NCBI GenBank assembly: GCA_965153455.1
Contig: OZ234499.1
Coordinates: 6,396,515 to 6,460,514, forward strand
Length of the DNA: 64,000 bases
Source of the DNA: Sphagnum compactum
Lineage: Eukaryota > Bryophyta > Sphagnopsida > Sphagnales
Direction: 5' to 3'
This document shows, piece by piece, positions 12,401 through 23,419 of the stretch. The position numbers were made by a program, and so were the translations under genes. The notes under the pieces were generated by a model. It saw only the letters and a program-made list of their open reading frames with translations. It was not told the DNA's origin and did no database searches. Every line of letters starts with the position of its first letter. The stretch's first letter is position 1.

Positions 12401-15400
12401 CACATTTGTTGAGAATTTGAAGAATCCACAAAGGCAAAAAGTTCATTGAATTGAAAAAAAACCCACCCACTTGTTCTATTCAAAAGAAGAAAAAGCTTTT
12501 GAGTCATTTGCAATTGGAGGAGCTCAAAGAGTTACTATTCTTGAGCTTTTGCTTGGACTTACAAAATTTCCTCCTTGCCCACCTCTTTTTCATTAGCTAA
12601 CTCAAATCAAACTGCAATGCATTCATTGTCATGTTCGACTCCAACTTCACCAATCCTAACATTGATTAACAAAGGTGAGCACCCATTGATTAACACAACA
12701 TAACTTAGCGATTATGTTCCCAAACTTTCATGCCAATCATCCACATCATAGTAACAAAAAACTTAACATAAGACATGCAACAAAACCTTCCATCCTAAAC
12801 TAGTAAAACAATGCAACAAAAACTTAAACAACCACACCTCAACACCACCCTAGCAAAAAAACACAAGAAAATGCAACTTTTGAAAAATCTTGCACAAACT
12901 TGCTAAACTCCTCTCCACTCTATGTATTAGGTTTAAACATTGTATACATTGATGTCTTCTTTTTTACATTGTCTTTGGGTTATAAGGGTTACATGTCAAG
13001 AATCAATGTTTTTTTGTTAATTGTTTGAAGATTATATGTCTCACCATGGTTTTTTTTAATCCATCTTTTTATATTATCTATTACCTAAAGTCACATATGA
13101 TTAATTTGTTTGCCACGATGTGTCAAGTGTCAAGGTCATGTAATTTAATTGTTTTTTTGTCCTCCCATTTTTTCTTTGGTCAAGTTTGTTGTACAAATGT
13201 ATGTAATTGACTATAGTTGAATGCATATGTTTTTGAGTGTCTATATTCTTGTTTATGTTCAAGAACTTTGGGTTCTATGAAAGAGAACTAGTCTCAATAT
13301 GAGAGTGAACACTTCTCCTTACCTTAAACTAAATTTGTTGGCATTTAGTGTGTGCATGCAATGTGAACAACTCTAGCTTTTGATTTTTTATGCCTCTTCA
13401 TCATCCAAAGGCAAGTTGTAGCAATTGTGATTGATTAGTTGACATTATGCATTATACACCATTTTGTGATAATTCATATGACTAAAGTTTAGAATTTTTT
13501 TCCTAATGTTGAGTGAAGCAATTTTACATTCTTTTCTATCCCATCAACATTAACACAATTTTCGGAAAGATAATTTCACACCCATATTTGTCTTTGAATG
13601 TGTTCTTGCATGGAAAATGATGTCAATTTTGAATTCATTTCGTTGATGTATATGCTCATGTTGAGCATTCCTTAATTTTTGGACCTAAGCCTCAAGTTAC
13701 TACCTTCAATTCCAAGGCTTCAAATCAAGGAACATCCTCCACTTTGGCCTTTCCCCTATACATGAAAACCTCACCAATTTTTTTCTTTTTATGATGAAGG
13801 AACTTCACATAGCAAGTCTTCCTAACATATAAAACACAAGTGAATGCATAGTTGAATGGTTCATTTTTGGTAAATACACATTCCATACAAGTCCATACCA
13901 AGTTTTTAAAAAATGGTCGATAGACATGGTTATTCATTTCTAAGATTTTGATATTATAATCTTTGAATACCAAATGTGCACCCACTTATGAAACCTTTTA
14001 AACAAAGGTCAAACCTATATCAAAAGCCATTGATGTCACTTGTTATAATGAATGCCACTAGGAAATCCTTAAAGGAAAACCTATAACATCCATATGAATC
14101 AAGGCCAAAGTAAATATTTTAAAAACATACTTGGGCTCCATGTTGTTATGCACTACTAGTGACGTTCAACCTTTTCTTTTCTTATCATGTTCCCATTTGG
14201 TTTTCAATATCTCATTATTATTTATATCAATTTCAAATTTCATTTAAATTGTATTAAACATTATATCCATATTGGGTCAGGTAAAAGAAGGAGGTAGTTA
14301 TAACAAAAAAATGAAATAGTTAATAGTAAAGGAATAAGGTAATTAAGCTTGAAAATGAAATAGGACTTTTTTTCATATCCCTACTAGTGGGTAGGGAAAA
14401 GGAGTAATGTAGTTATTAAAAAATGAGGTAGTATAGTTGAAAAATGATGAAGTAATTATGAGTTGTTTCTAGAATTGTCCCTGGAATTGTCCAAGGACAA
14501 CCATATGATAAATTCTACGAGCTTACGAAAGATTATGCAAAATCACCCATATACTAACTCCTCAAATTAATTTCGTCATTGGAATTCATTATGCACAAAA
14601 AATTTGAAAAAAAAAAAATCATTTCAAAAGGACTTTTAAAAATAAATTCCAATTTTAACCCTTCAAAAGTCCATAACAACCATTTATTTAAGATTTTTTA
14701 TTTTTAAAACTCAGACTTGATTTTATTATTTTGTTCTTCAAAAAATGTTTAATCATTGTGAACAATCAAGGTGAAATTTGATATGAATTCTTCAATTTAT
14801 TAACAATATAATCAACGAACCAATCCATCTTTTTAAACTTTGAAAGTCCAATATTGATGATGAATGCATTATTTTCAAAACATAGATTTACAAATGTGTT
14901 CATAGTCATCATTAGTGTGGCCTGTATGACATTGGTCCAAGTGTGAACCCATTACAAAAGAGGGAAACTCAACATGTGAATATTGTTTTACAATGTATGT
15001 ATCAATTTTTTGAACAACCAAATATGAAAGGAAATCATGCTTGAATTGAATGGTAAGCCTTCAAGTGTTACCACGTTTTCAACTGATTTTTCCTTCCAAA
15101 CCTGGTTTTTTGGAATTTAGTTGAATTTTCAGCAGCAAAAGTCAATTTCTCCCACATTTTGAATCCAAATCTTACCAAATAAATTCAATTAAATCCTGTT
15201 CATCAAGATCTTTCCAACAACATCAAAGGCACATTTCAATTCCTCCTACAATATAATTTAATTTTCAGTGAAAAAATCATTCAATATTCAAAAACTTCTA
15301 CACTGCAAGTCCAAACACCATGAAACCAAGCCCATGCACCCCTCCTCCTCGAGAGCTTTCCAAAGAGACCAAGAACATGATCTGAAGCATCCCAGTTCGG

Positions 15401-16560
15401 TGGATCTCATTGGTATAAAACAAAACAAAACAAAACAAAACAAACAACCTTCCTTATAGATAGATGTTAATGTATTGTCAATTATCAATTGATAAATCAA
15501 ATTTATGTTATTCATCCCAAGCATCTAAACACATTTAAACCTACAAAAATGACTATTGTGAGACCAAAAGTGAGCCATTCAACCATGCATTCATCCACAG
15601 TTATGAATGTAATGCAACACCCATTTCGAGAAAATGGTCACGTGGCTACCAAGGGGTAAAAGATGACATAGTTTGCAAAAACCATTCACATGACCCTTCA
15701 CAATTGGCCATCTTGAAACTTAATAACAAAGCTTGGGAATGCAATATCTTTGTCACATGTAAATGGACATGCTCCACTTAGATTGTAATCATTCTTCCCA
15801 GTAGTAATATAGAATAGCCAAAGTGGGAATGATCTTACAAAGGGTTTTTCAATGTTTGTAAACTATATTGGACAAAAATTGCATGCTCCAAAACAAATTT
15901 TAATTTTATCACCTGGATTGACTAAACAACAATTGTAATATAAAAACAAGGAACAAATACTCAATCAATATTGGGTTGAAGCCATATTTCATGGCAATCA
16001 TTGAAGGTCTTGTCCTCTCTTTTTGAGGTCCTTCTCTATTTAGGTACTTCAAAATAAAATGAGTCTTTCTACTAAGAAAGAAGAAAACTAAAAATGCCAT
16101 CAAGATCTAGGGCCTAGGAACCTTCAACCTACCTAAAGTAATTGCAAATCAACTACATAGTGAATGTGATATATCAATGAAAAACTAGCCTATATATGTT
16201 CCAAACTTTTGTAGAGATGGAACCAATTTAGTATATCGGCAATAGAACAATAGTGTGAAAACATGTCAACCAATGACAATACATAATTATAGTACACATA
16301 AAAGCCTAGAAGCTCACAAGAATAGGAACAATTGAACTTGCTTTTAAGTTTTCTAATCGTAGCAAAATCACACAAAAATGAAAATTTGAAGTCATCAATG
16401 ATTTTTTTGTAAAGCTGAAGTATAAAGGGAAAAAATAAAATGTTTTACACATAATCAAAAGCAAATATATTTTCAAACAAAGACATATTTTCAAACAGTG
16501 CATGTGACTAATGTCAAATTCTAATATTGGTGAAATATGTGCAACAACAAACACCACATC
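9410..16560. other. A+T-rich region without a recognised gene
   Basis: About 7 kb of sequence strongly biased to A and T. Open frames are short and none resembles a known family. A (AAAAC)n run lies at about 15418-15446. Part of 11650-12420 may be old transposon sequence on the minus strand, but nothing firm enough to name is visible. Confidence 0.6.
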
Positions 16561-17283
16561 TTAAATTTTACTGGATGAAGCCACAAAGTTTACCTCACAC
16601 ATCTGTCATGAGCCAAGGCCTACTGCGATATGAAAAGCCAGATTCTGTTGTAGTGAATCCTTGTAATTAGGAGACTTAACACTAGATTAAGTATGCAATG
16701 GTACAGTGGGAATGTGTCATCATGTATCAACAGTAGAAAAAGAAACTGAAACAGATATGGGTTTAGTACAATGAGTAAGAGGACGTACCTGTGCACTTAA
16801 GGTAGGTAGTTGGTGGGTGTCACAAACCATGAAGCTTGCAGGAAGGAAAGCAATCCAACCTTCTGCTAGCACAATTCAGGTCATGAACAAGCCTCAGTCT
16901 CAGAAGTAGTGGTCATGCCCAAAACCACACTAAGAAGAAGCTTTGCAATAGCCAAGTGCTTGTTTTGTTGCTACATCATTCCTGTAAGCTGCTAATTTGC
17001 TGGAAAATGGAGGCTTTTTTTTAACTCAATTTGCTTTTGAAAGCAGAGCACAACTCACTAATTTACAACATGCAAATCATAAGGATCCACATGACCACCC
17101 AACAACAATGGTGCACAAAGGCCATGCTTTTTTGCAAATTGCCAACCTGTGATTTCTGGCTATATAGGGAACCTCTGACCTTCTGCATTGCCCTGGTCAA
17201 GGCCATCAGAATTAACAAAAAATTAGAGAGACACAGAGAGACACAGAGAGCTCATTTAAGACACCAATTACTGAGTGGTGTCA
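16560..17283 (-). other. Probable 3' flank of the rhodanese gene
   Basis: Composition here is less A+T-rich than to the left, as in the neighbouring gene. No separate gene is recognised. A short 'agagacac' repeat lies at about 17225-17250. Confidence 0.4.
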
Positions 17284-18901
17284 TCAATGTTTTTTGCTGG
17301 AAGCATCACCAGCTACTGTATTCAACAAGCCTGTTAACAGCACTGTAAGTTTTAACAGATATTCAGATGCACCCCCTATGGTAGCCCACTGTAACTTGGT
17401 GCTGCCTCCTACATTCAAGAAATCCCCATCTCTAACTCTGTTAAACCCGCCTCCCACCCATGCCACATTTGTGTAACCTGCGTTGAGAAGCTCATCGATT
17501 GCCAGCATGGACCTGTTTCATCATTATAAAAACTAATCACCTCCTCAAGGCAGGCACATTGAGCTACTACTTTAATATATTCTTTGACCCCAATATCACC
17601 TAACATGAAGGGTTTCTCTTAGTTGTATTCTGCTGCTTCATGGAATGAAATACAGGTCTCAGGTGCATGACAACTTTCTCCAATTTGGAATTGATCTTCT
17701 TCACTCCACATGCTCTTAAATGCAAGAAGGAATACAACACTCCTGAACATCTGACAGGATACTCAAAGGTTGTCAAATTCATTTAACACAGCTGCTTCGA
17801 ATAGAGATGACTCTGGGGTCACCTATTTGGTCAGGACCAAGTTGAATAATCTTCTAAAACTAAACATAAAAAGAAAATTTTTGGGTTTCTAAGAACGATG
17901 GCATCTGGAGATTTCCTGCATGAACTTTCTGTTGCAGTTAAACAGACCAACTTCTTCTGAATATGGTAAGACCCATCATTTAGCATTGAACAAGAGAACT
18001 TTATAAAATTTGCTACAGAGTTGCCTGATATTGACCCAAATTTTAATAACACTTTTGTTGATTTCTGTTTAGGCCTGAGATGCTGTCCATGAAACAAACT
18101 ACATATTGTACTCACAACTCTGTTTTAAAGTAAAGAATTTCTTTAAGTCTGTAGGTCTAATTTTTTTGCGGATCTTCCTGTTGGGTTTCAAGGCTGAGGC
18201 TAGGACCGAACACCCCAGAAAATAGTCAGAAAAGTTCCTCACTTTGTACACAAGATGCATCAAATCATGGACAGACAACAAAGTGGAAAACCTCAGAAAT
18301 AGGTGTGTTTGAGGCAAGTAGACTACATGACTCATGATTTCAAAAAGTTTAAATAACCCTTCTTCAACTCCACAATTGGGAAATTTGACAATCAAGAACA
18401 GGTTTAATTGGAATAGATAACTCTCATGAGAATTGAATCAAATCAAATTGAGAGAATGAATTGTGGAAATGGAATTGGAGAAATCGAAGTCATACCTTAA
18501 GCCTTCTCCACAAACAACCATTAGCCTTTGCTCTTTGCTTGGGAGACGGTCTTCTACTTGGTCCACAAAGTCTGTGTTCTTGACAGTGAGACGCTGGCCC
18601 ATCCACATTCCACCATAACCCATTTGGATCCATTTCTTGAGCAATGTAAGTGCACTGGTGTCAACATCTTCAATGAAGAGTGGGACATGGATAGAGCCCA
18701 CTACATGTGCCTTTTCCCGTTCCCAGATTGGTCGCACATCAAGCATTTTATAAGATTGGCTGCTGCTGTTATTGTTGTTGGGTGATGAGAGAAGAAGGGA
18801 TTGAGCATCTCGGGGGGCAATGGTCTTGATTTCATCTGCCCGCAGCATGTTCTCCACATCCTGTCATGGACAGCAGCCATTTGCAAAGGATTCAAAGAGA
18901 G

Positions 18902-18998
<97 letters not shown>

Positions 18999-19447
18999 GG
19001 GGGGGGCAATGGTCTTGATCTCAGCTGACTGCAACATCTTCTCCACTTCCTGCCATGGACAGCAGACATTTGCAAAGGCTTCAAAAGAGCTTTGCATCTG
19101 TCTGATTAGGTTTAGCGTTTTCTTGAAACTGATCTCGCTCGCTCTCTCTCTCCTATTCCTATTCTATGACAACATTCAACAATCTGTCAGAAAACAGTAA
19201 GAAGGTACAAAATGTGAGGGACAGGAAGAAGAAGAACCCGAAGTGAGGCTGTTGCAGTAGTAGCAGATGAATGCAACTGGCGTTGTTGTTGTTGGCTCTT
19301 CTTCGACTTACAAGGTAGTGAAAGCTTGATCGATTGGAGACGATGGAAAGAGGGAAGAGAACGGCAAGGGAGGAGATCAGATGGAAGAAGAGGAGGCACG
19401 CCACACACACTACTACCCCTTCCCGTTGCGACACCTGCTGCCCTCAT
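17284..19447 (-). CDS. STR10: Chloroplast rhodanese-like domain protein (STR10 type)
   Basis: Proposed exons are 19447-19238, 18860-18496 and 17512-17284, giving about 267 residues. Exon 1 is the least certain: it reads as a Ser/Arg-rich transit peptide but its donor (CGG|gttctt) is weak. Exons 2 and 3 join in phase (AG|gtatga ... cag|G). The product carries LLDVR-type MLDVRPIWEREKAHVVGS, then LTLLKKWIQMGY, then the active-site loop VVCGEGLRS with its Cys, and ends in GGGFNRV, GDF and ATIGGASEYLLKL followed by a hydrophobic stretch. This order matches Arabidopsis rhodanese-like protein 10 by family knowledge. Rhodanese domains move sulfane sulfur through the Cys; this family's substrate is unknown, and plastid membrane location is inferred from the transit peptide and C-terminal hydrophobic segment. 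Oddly, intron 1 holds a second, broken copy of the exon 2 start (see separate entry). Confidence 0.82.
18815..18908 (-). repeat. Duplicated exon-2 start, copy B (used copy)
   Basis: This ~92-base unit includes the proposed acceptor 'tgtccatgacag' and the first codons of exon 2 (DVENMLRADEIKTIAP). It aligns with 19003-19090 with about eleven differences by eye. If read through instead of spliced, it carries TGA where the other copy has TGG, so the acceptor must be used for a full-length protein. Confidence 0.7.
18903..18998. repeat. CT/GA dinucleotide microsatellite
   Basis: About 95 bases of almost pure CT on the plus strand (GA on the coding strand), interrupted once. It separates the two copies of the duplicated exon start and lies inside the proposed intron 1 of the rhodanese gene. 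Confidence 0.95.
19003..19090 (-). pseudogene. Duplicated exon-2 start, copy A (truncated)
   Basis: This copy encodes CCPWQEVEKMLQSAEIKTIAP, parallel to exon 2, but runs directly into the GA microsatellite and never reaches the rhodanese domain. It has its own acceptor-like 'ccatggcag'. It looks like a fragment of a tandem exon duplication whose remainder was lost or replaced by the microsatellite. Confidence 0.65.
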
Positions 19448-19811
19448 TTCGGGAGCTCCCCAAACAAACCACAGAGGCAAGAAGAGGAGAAAAACTCACA
19501 GAGCCGCACGCACTGCACTGATGATTTCTGGAACCTCTGGTCCCCAAGAAACCCAAAAACGCAACTTTTGGATCAGAGTAAGCACTGGGTTCCGAAAACC
19601 ATTCTGCGTCTCACAAATGGAGTGCAAATTGGTGCACAAATTGGAGCAAATTTGGGAATTTTTGCTGCGACAGTTGCGTCTCCTTGGCAAACGGAGACAA
19701 GCCTTTGAGCAAGGGAACCGGATAAGAAGCCCCTCTCTGCAGGCTCTTTCCATAGCAGCAGATCGGAGGAGGAAATTTTTTTACCAGTGTTTGGACGGGT
19801 ATATGATTTTC

Positions 19812-20057
19812 TCATAACCTCCGGTTCTATCATTGGGAGGTTTTGGCAATCAGAGAACCGCCGGTCTCAGACAAAGCATCGGAATTAGAACACTGACACC
19901 TCTTTCACATTTGGAGAATAGTGGGTATTTGATTTTGTTCATAACCGCCAGTTCTTGTTTTGGAAACATTTTTTGCAATCAGAGAACCGCCGGTTTCAGT
20001 TCTTTTTACAAAGCATCAGAATGAGAATACTGACATCTCTTTCATATTTGGAGAATT
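19812..20057. repeat. Tandem duplication, period 127 bp
   Basis: Two copies begin at 19812 and 19939. Shared phrases in the same order are 'tcataacc', 'gcaatcagagaaccgccggt', 'acaaagcatc', 'actgaca', 'ctctttca' and 'atttggagaat'. Copies differ by substitutions and a small insertion. It lies just upstream of the rhodanese gene. Confidence 0.85.
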
Positions 20058-21180
20058 TCCTAGGAACCAATTTGGATTGATTTGAAGCAAATTGAATCCT
20101 TGAGTCGGACTCTACCTTGGTCCTCAGCCTGATTCTTGGTTCTCCAAATCAGGAGCTCTCCTTTTTAGCACTGTTTTTTTTGGGTCCGAACCAATTGATT
20201 TTCCCTCCAAAACATGTGCCATGTAGTTTTAGCCTCAATTTGCCACTTTTTGGTCTTGGACCCTCATCTCTAATCCCTTGGGACCAATTTAAAGCTTTCG
20301 ACCAATAAGATTGCTTGAATTCATTGGTCCCTGGACCTTGGACCCTCGTCTAAGGTCACCTTTAGATATGATTTTCTTGTAAAGGGCAAGTCTTGGTTCA
20401 AAGCTTTCAACAATAGTCACCACATTTACACAAGCCAACATGATTCATCACCCAGGTTAATGTGCTTGTGCCTATAAACAAATGCTTTGGTCAAATCCTT
20501 CACTCGAAAGTGAAGAAAGGCAACCAACCTTGGTAAAACAATCCTTCACTTTTGAAAGACAAGATTGACAATAACTAGCCTTTCATCTTAACCCTCGACT
20601 CGAGTTTCGCCTTCAAATTGAAGGTTTGGTGACTCACAAACTTTGTACCAAGCCATGCAAGGAAAGTGAATCCCCCAGGGGAGGGGAAGCCACCCTTTTG
20701 GTGAGAGTAATTATAGGTAATGAAATTCAATTGGGGAATGAGATTCTAGTGGAAGGAACCTTTCCGTATAGGGTAAAGCTTTAGGGTTTTTTTTTTTTTT
20801 TTTTTCGGGGCATAATTTTGCCAAATGGGTTTTTTTTTTTTTTCTCAAATCAGTGGGAATATAGTGTTTTTATTATTTTTTGACAAAATTTTCTTATTTT
20901 CTTATCATCAAATCTGACTAAATCATCTTATGGATGATCACCACTTTGGCAACATACAAAAATTGCAAAAATATAATAAAATTATTTTTTATTTTTTTTA
21001 AACCTGGTAAAGGCCACCTAACTAGCCCAAGTTATTCCTTTAAAGCCACAATTGCATCAGGCTTTGCTGAGCCAAAAAAAAGACCTACTCAGAATTTTCA
21101 TTTAAAAAATTTTCCCATGATACCCGGTGAGATATGGTGAGGGGAAAAAAAAATAGAGTGGGCATTTTGAATCCATAACA
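20058..21180. other. Intergenic, no gene recognised
   Basis: Contains several long T runs (about 20789-20806 and 20830-20845) and no frame with family likeness. Motifs of the form 'ttggacc' recur between 20250 and 20345 without a clear period. Confidence 0.5.
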
Positions 21181-21184
21181 TTCA

Positions 21185-21312
21185 TGGATAAAATGCGCAT
21201 CCTTCCCTTCATGGATGCAAAGTTATGGATGAAAAGCACATCCTTCCCTTCATGGATACAAAGATATGGATGAAATGCGCTCATCCTTCCCCTTCATGGA
21301 TGCAAAGTTATG
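21185..21312. repeat. Tandem repeat, about three units of 40-43 bp
   Basis: The phrase 'catccttcccttcatgga' begins at 21199, 21239 and 21282, each followed by a variant of 'tgcaaagttatg'. The unit therefore repeats at 40 and then 43 bases. Confidence 0.85.
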
Positions 21313-22280
21313 CTAAAATAAGGTGCTCTCCAACTACACTAAAATGAATTGGAGCCAGGTCTTTTACAAGCACAATAGATGTGGTTTGAGCTTTTCAAGA
21401 GAACCTTTGGAACACTTGAGGAGAGCTTTTGGAACATGATTTTGTTGCACTTGGCCCCTTGTTGACCCATTTTGTGTATGGTTTTGCCGATGATGGACTT
21501 GTTGGGTCCTCTTTGTTTGTTTGTTTGTTTGTTTCTTGTCTACGTATTTCCCCTTTTGTTGGGTTGTTTTGTTTAATGGAGTTTTTTTTTTGCTAGGGTT
21601 GCATCATTTTGGAACTGGATAGAACCTCAAGACACAAAGTTTAGGTCCATCCGGGCAAAGTAAGCAAAGCCCACGTGACTTAACCCTCTTCCCCACAAGT
21701 TACAACCAACCAATTAGCCAACGTACACTACTATTTGCTTTTCCAAAAGCAAAAGCTTTATTTTTTATTATTATTATTATTTGTCTTTATTTGATTTCCT
21801 CTACAATAAAATAAATATAAATAGTAAAAAAGCACTTTAACTCGAAATAATGATTTTTTATACAAATCATATAAGAAAATTTGTTGCCAAAATTTTCACT
21901 TTATTATTATTTTTATTTTTATTTTTTTGGGGGCGGTGGTGTATAAGACACATTTGGATGAACCTGAGTTAATATTTGGTTTCACCTTGGTAACCCATTT
22001 TGTAACAATCAGGTACTATATTAGTGTTGGGCAGTTCTTGACTTTTATTAACAACCTCAGACTCTTTAAATAATAATAAATAATATAAATAAATAAATAA
22101 ATAAAACTAGAATGGTTTTGGTTTGGCGTCTGGTTCTTCCCAAATAAATAAATAAATAAATAAATAAATAGGTTTCAGTTTTGAAAATCAGACCCAATTT
22201 CAGTCTGGTTTCAATAACCCAGACTGGAACCAATGATTAACTGATGGTTAGGCTTTGGTTAGCCGTCGGATTTAGAAACT
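21313..22280. other. Intergenic with simple repeats
   Basis: No gene seen. Contains (GTTT)n at about 21512-21533, (TTA)n at about 21768-21783 and (AAAT)n at about 22078-22105 and 22143-22170. Confidence 0.6.
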
Positions 22281-22547
22281 TAGCAGGTAAGTAGTAAAAA
22301 AAAAAAAAAGCAACTGAAACTTAACCACCATGGTCAGCTAGAGAACTGAAATCCCAACAGAAAAACTGTTTCTTGACCACTTATCATCCATCTCTCATTC
22401 AACCCACTTAGGCCAGTTGTTAGCAGGTAGGTAGTAAAAAAAACAAAAAAGCAACTGAAACTTAACCACCATGGTCAGCTAGAGAACTGAATCCCAACAG
22501 AAAACTGTTTCTTGACCACTTATCATCCATTTCTCATCCATCCCACT
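22281..22547. repeat. Tandem duplication, period 140 bp
   Basis: Copies start at 22281 and 22421 with 'tagcaggta'. They share the order 'gtagtaaaaa', 'gcaactgaaacttaaccacc', 'atggtcagctagagaactga' and 'cttgaccacttatcatcca'. They are almost identical, so the duplication is young. Confidence 0.9.
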
Positions 22548-23419
22548 GTAAACATCTCAGAGTCTCTAATTTTGTCTTTTGAACTCAGAGATTGGGGTCT
22601 AAGCATTGGGATATTTACAAATATTTATAAATAATTTAAATGGATTTTGGCAATTTTTTTACCATGGTACCAACATGAGTGCTAGTTCACCCCTGGCCTG
22701 GTTACAAGAAAATTTTAAATCCCAAAAAAATAAAAATAAAAACAATTAAAATTTTTAAAAAATTTGAAATTTTTTTTTTGAAACAAACAGAAATTTAAAA
22801 AAAGAAATTTAAAAAAAGGTTTGCTGTTGAAGAAGAAGAAGACGAAGTCAGAAGGGCGAAGACTTTGGGAAGGGAATTAGGAGGGGCTTTGACGTTCGTT
22901 CTCTTGTGGTGTTGCAGCAGACATCTGCTGGATACAGCAGCAGCCCTTGTGTTGTGCCTAAAGGAGTAGTAGAGTGTTGCTCGAGAATCTAGGTAGCACT
23001 ACTATCTTTACTACCCATCCTCGGCTACGGCTGAGAATTTCAGATTGGGGAGTCTTTTTTTTCTCTTTTTTTGGTTGTGTGTGTGTGTTTGGGGGGGGGG
23101 TGTTGGAAGGAAGCATCAGATGAATCTTCTTTGCCCAACACGCATCTGAGAAACATCACACAACAAACAAGCAAGAAACCAAGCAACGAAGCGTTCGGGT
23201 TTTCATGATAGACTTCTGAGGTTTGCTGGTGGGGAGAGAGAGAGAGAGAGAGAAGACCACTGGCGAAGAAGAAGAAACATCTAGCCCGTTGAAGAATTAC
23301 AACTTGGGTGCACAAGAATTATGTCTTAGAGATTAGAGACAGACCCATTAGAGACAAACAATTCATTCTTGTGAGGAATTATCTGAACTGTTGGAGAAAT
23401 TCAAGGAGTTGGGTGTTTG
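22548..23419 (+). other. 5' flank and leader of the ceramide synthase gene
   Basis: The sequence changes from A+T-rich to mixed composition at about 22820. It includes GAAGAA and GA runs (about 22830 and 23233-23253), typical of plant 5' leaders. No clear TATA box was chosen. The transcription start is not determined. Confidence 0.4.

Noticed and set aside
18701-19084. Long frames made of Arg-Glu or Leu-Ser repeats
   Set aside because: They are translations of the CT/GA microsatellite and do not represent separate genes.
19326-19817. A 163-residue open frame on the plus strand
   Set aside because: It overlaps the first exon and upstream region of the rhodanese gene on the other strand, starts at a non-ATG-like context, is very Arg-rich and resembles no family.
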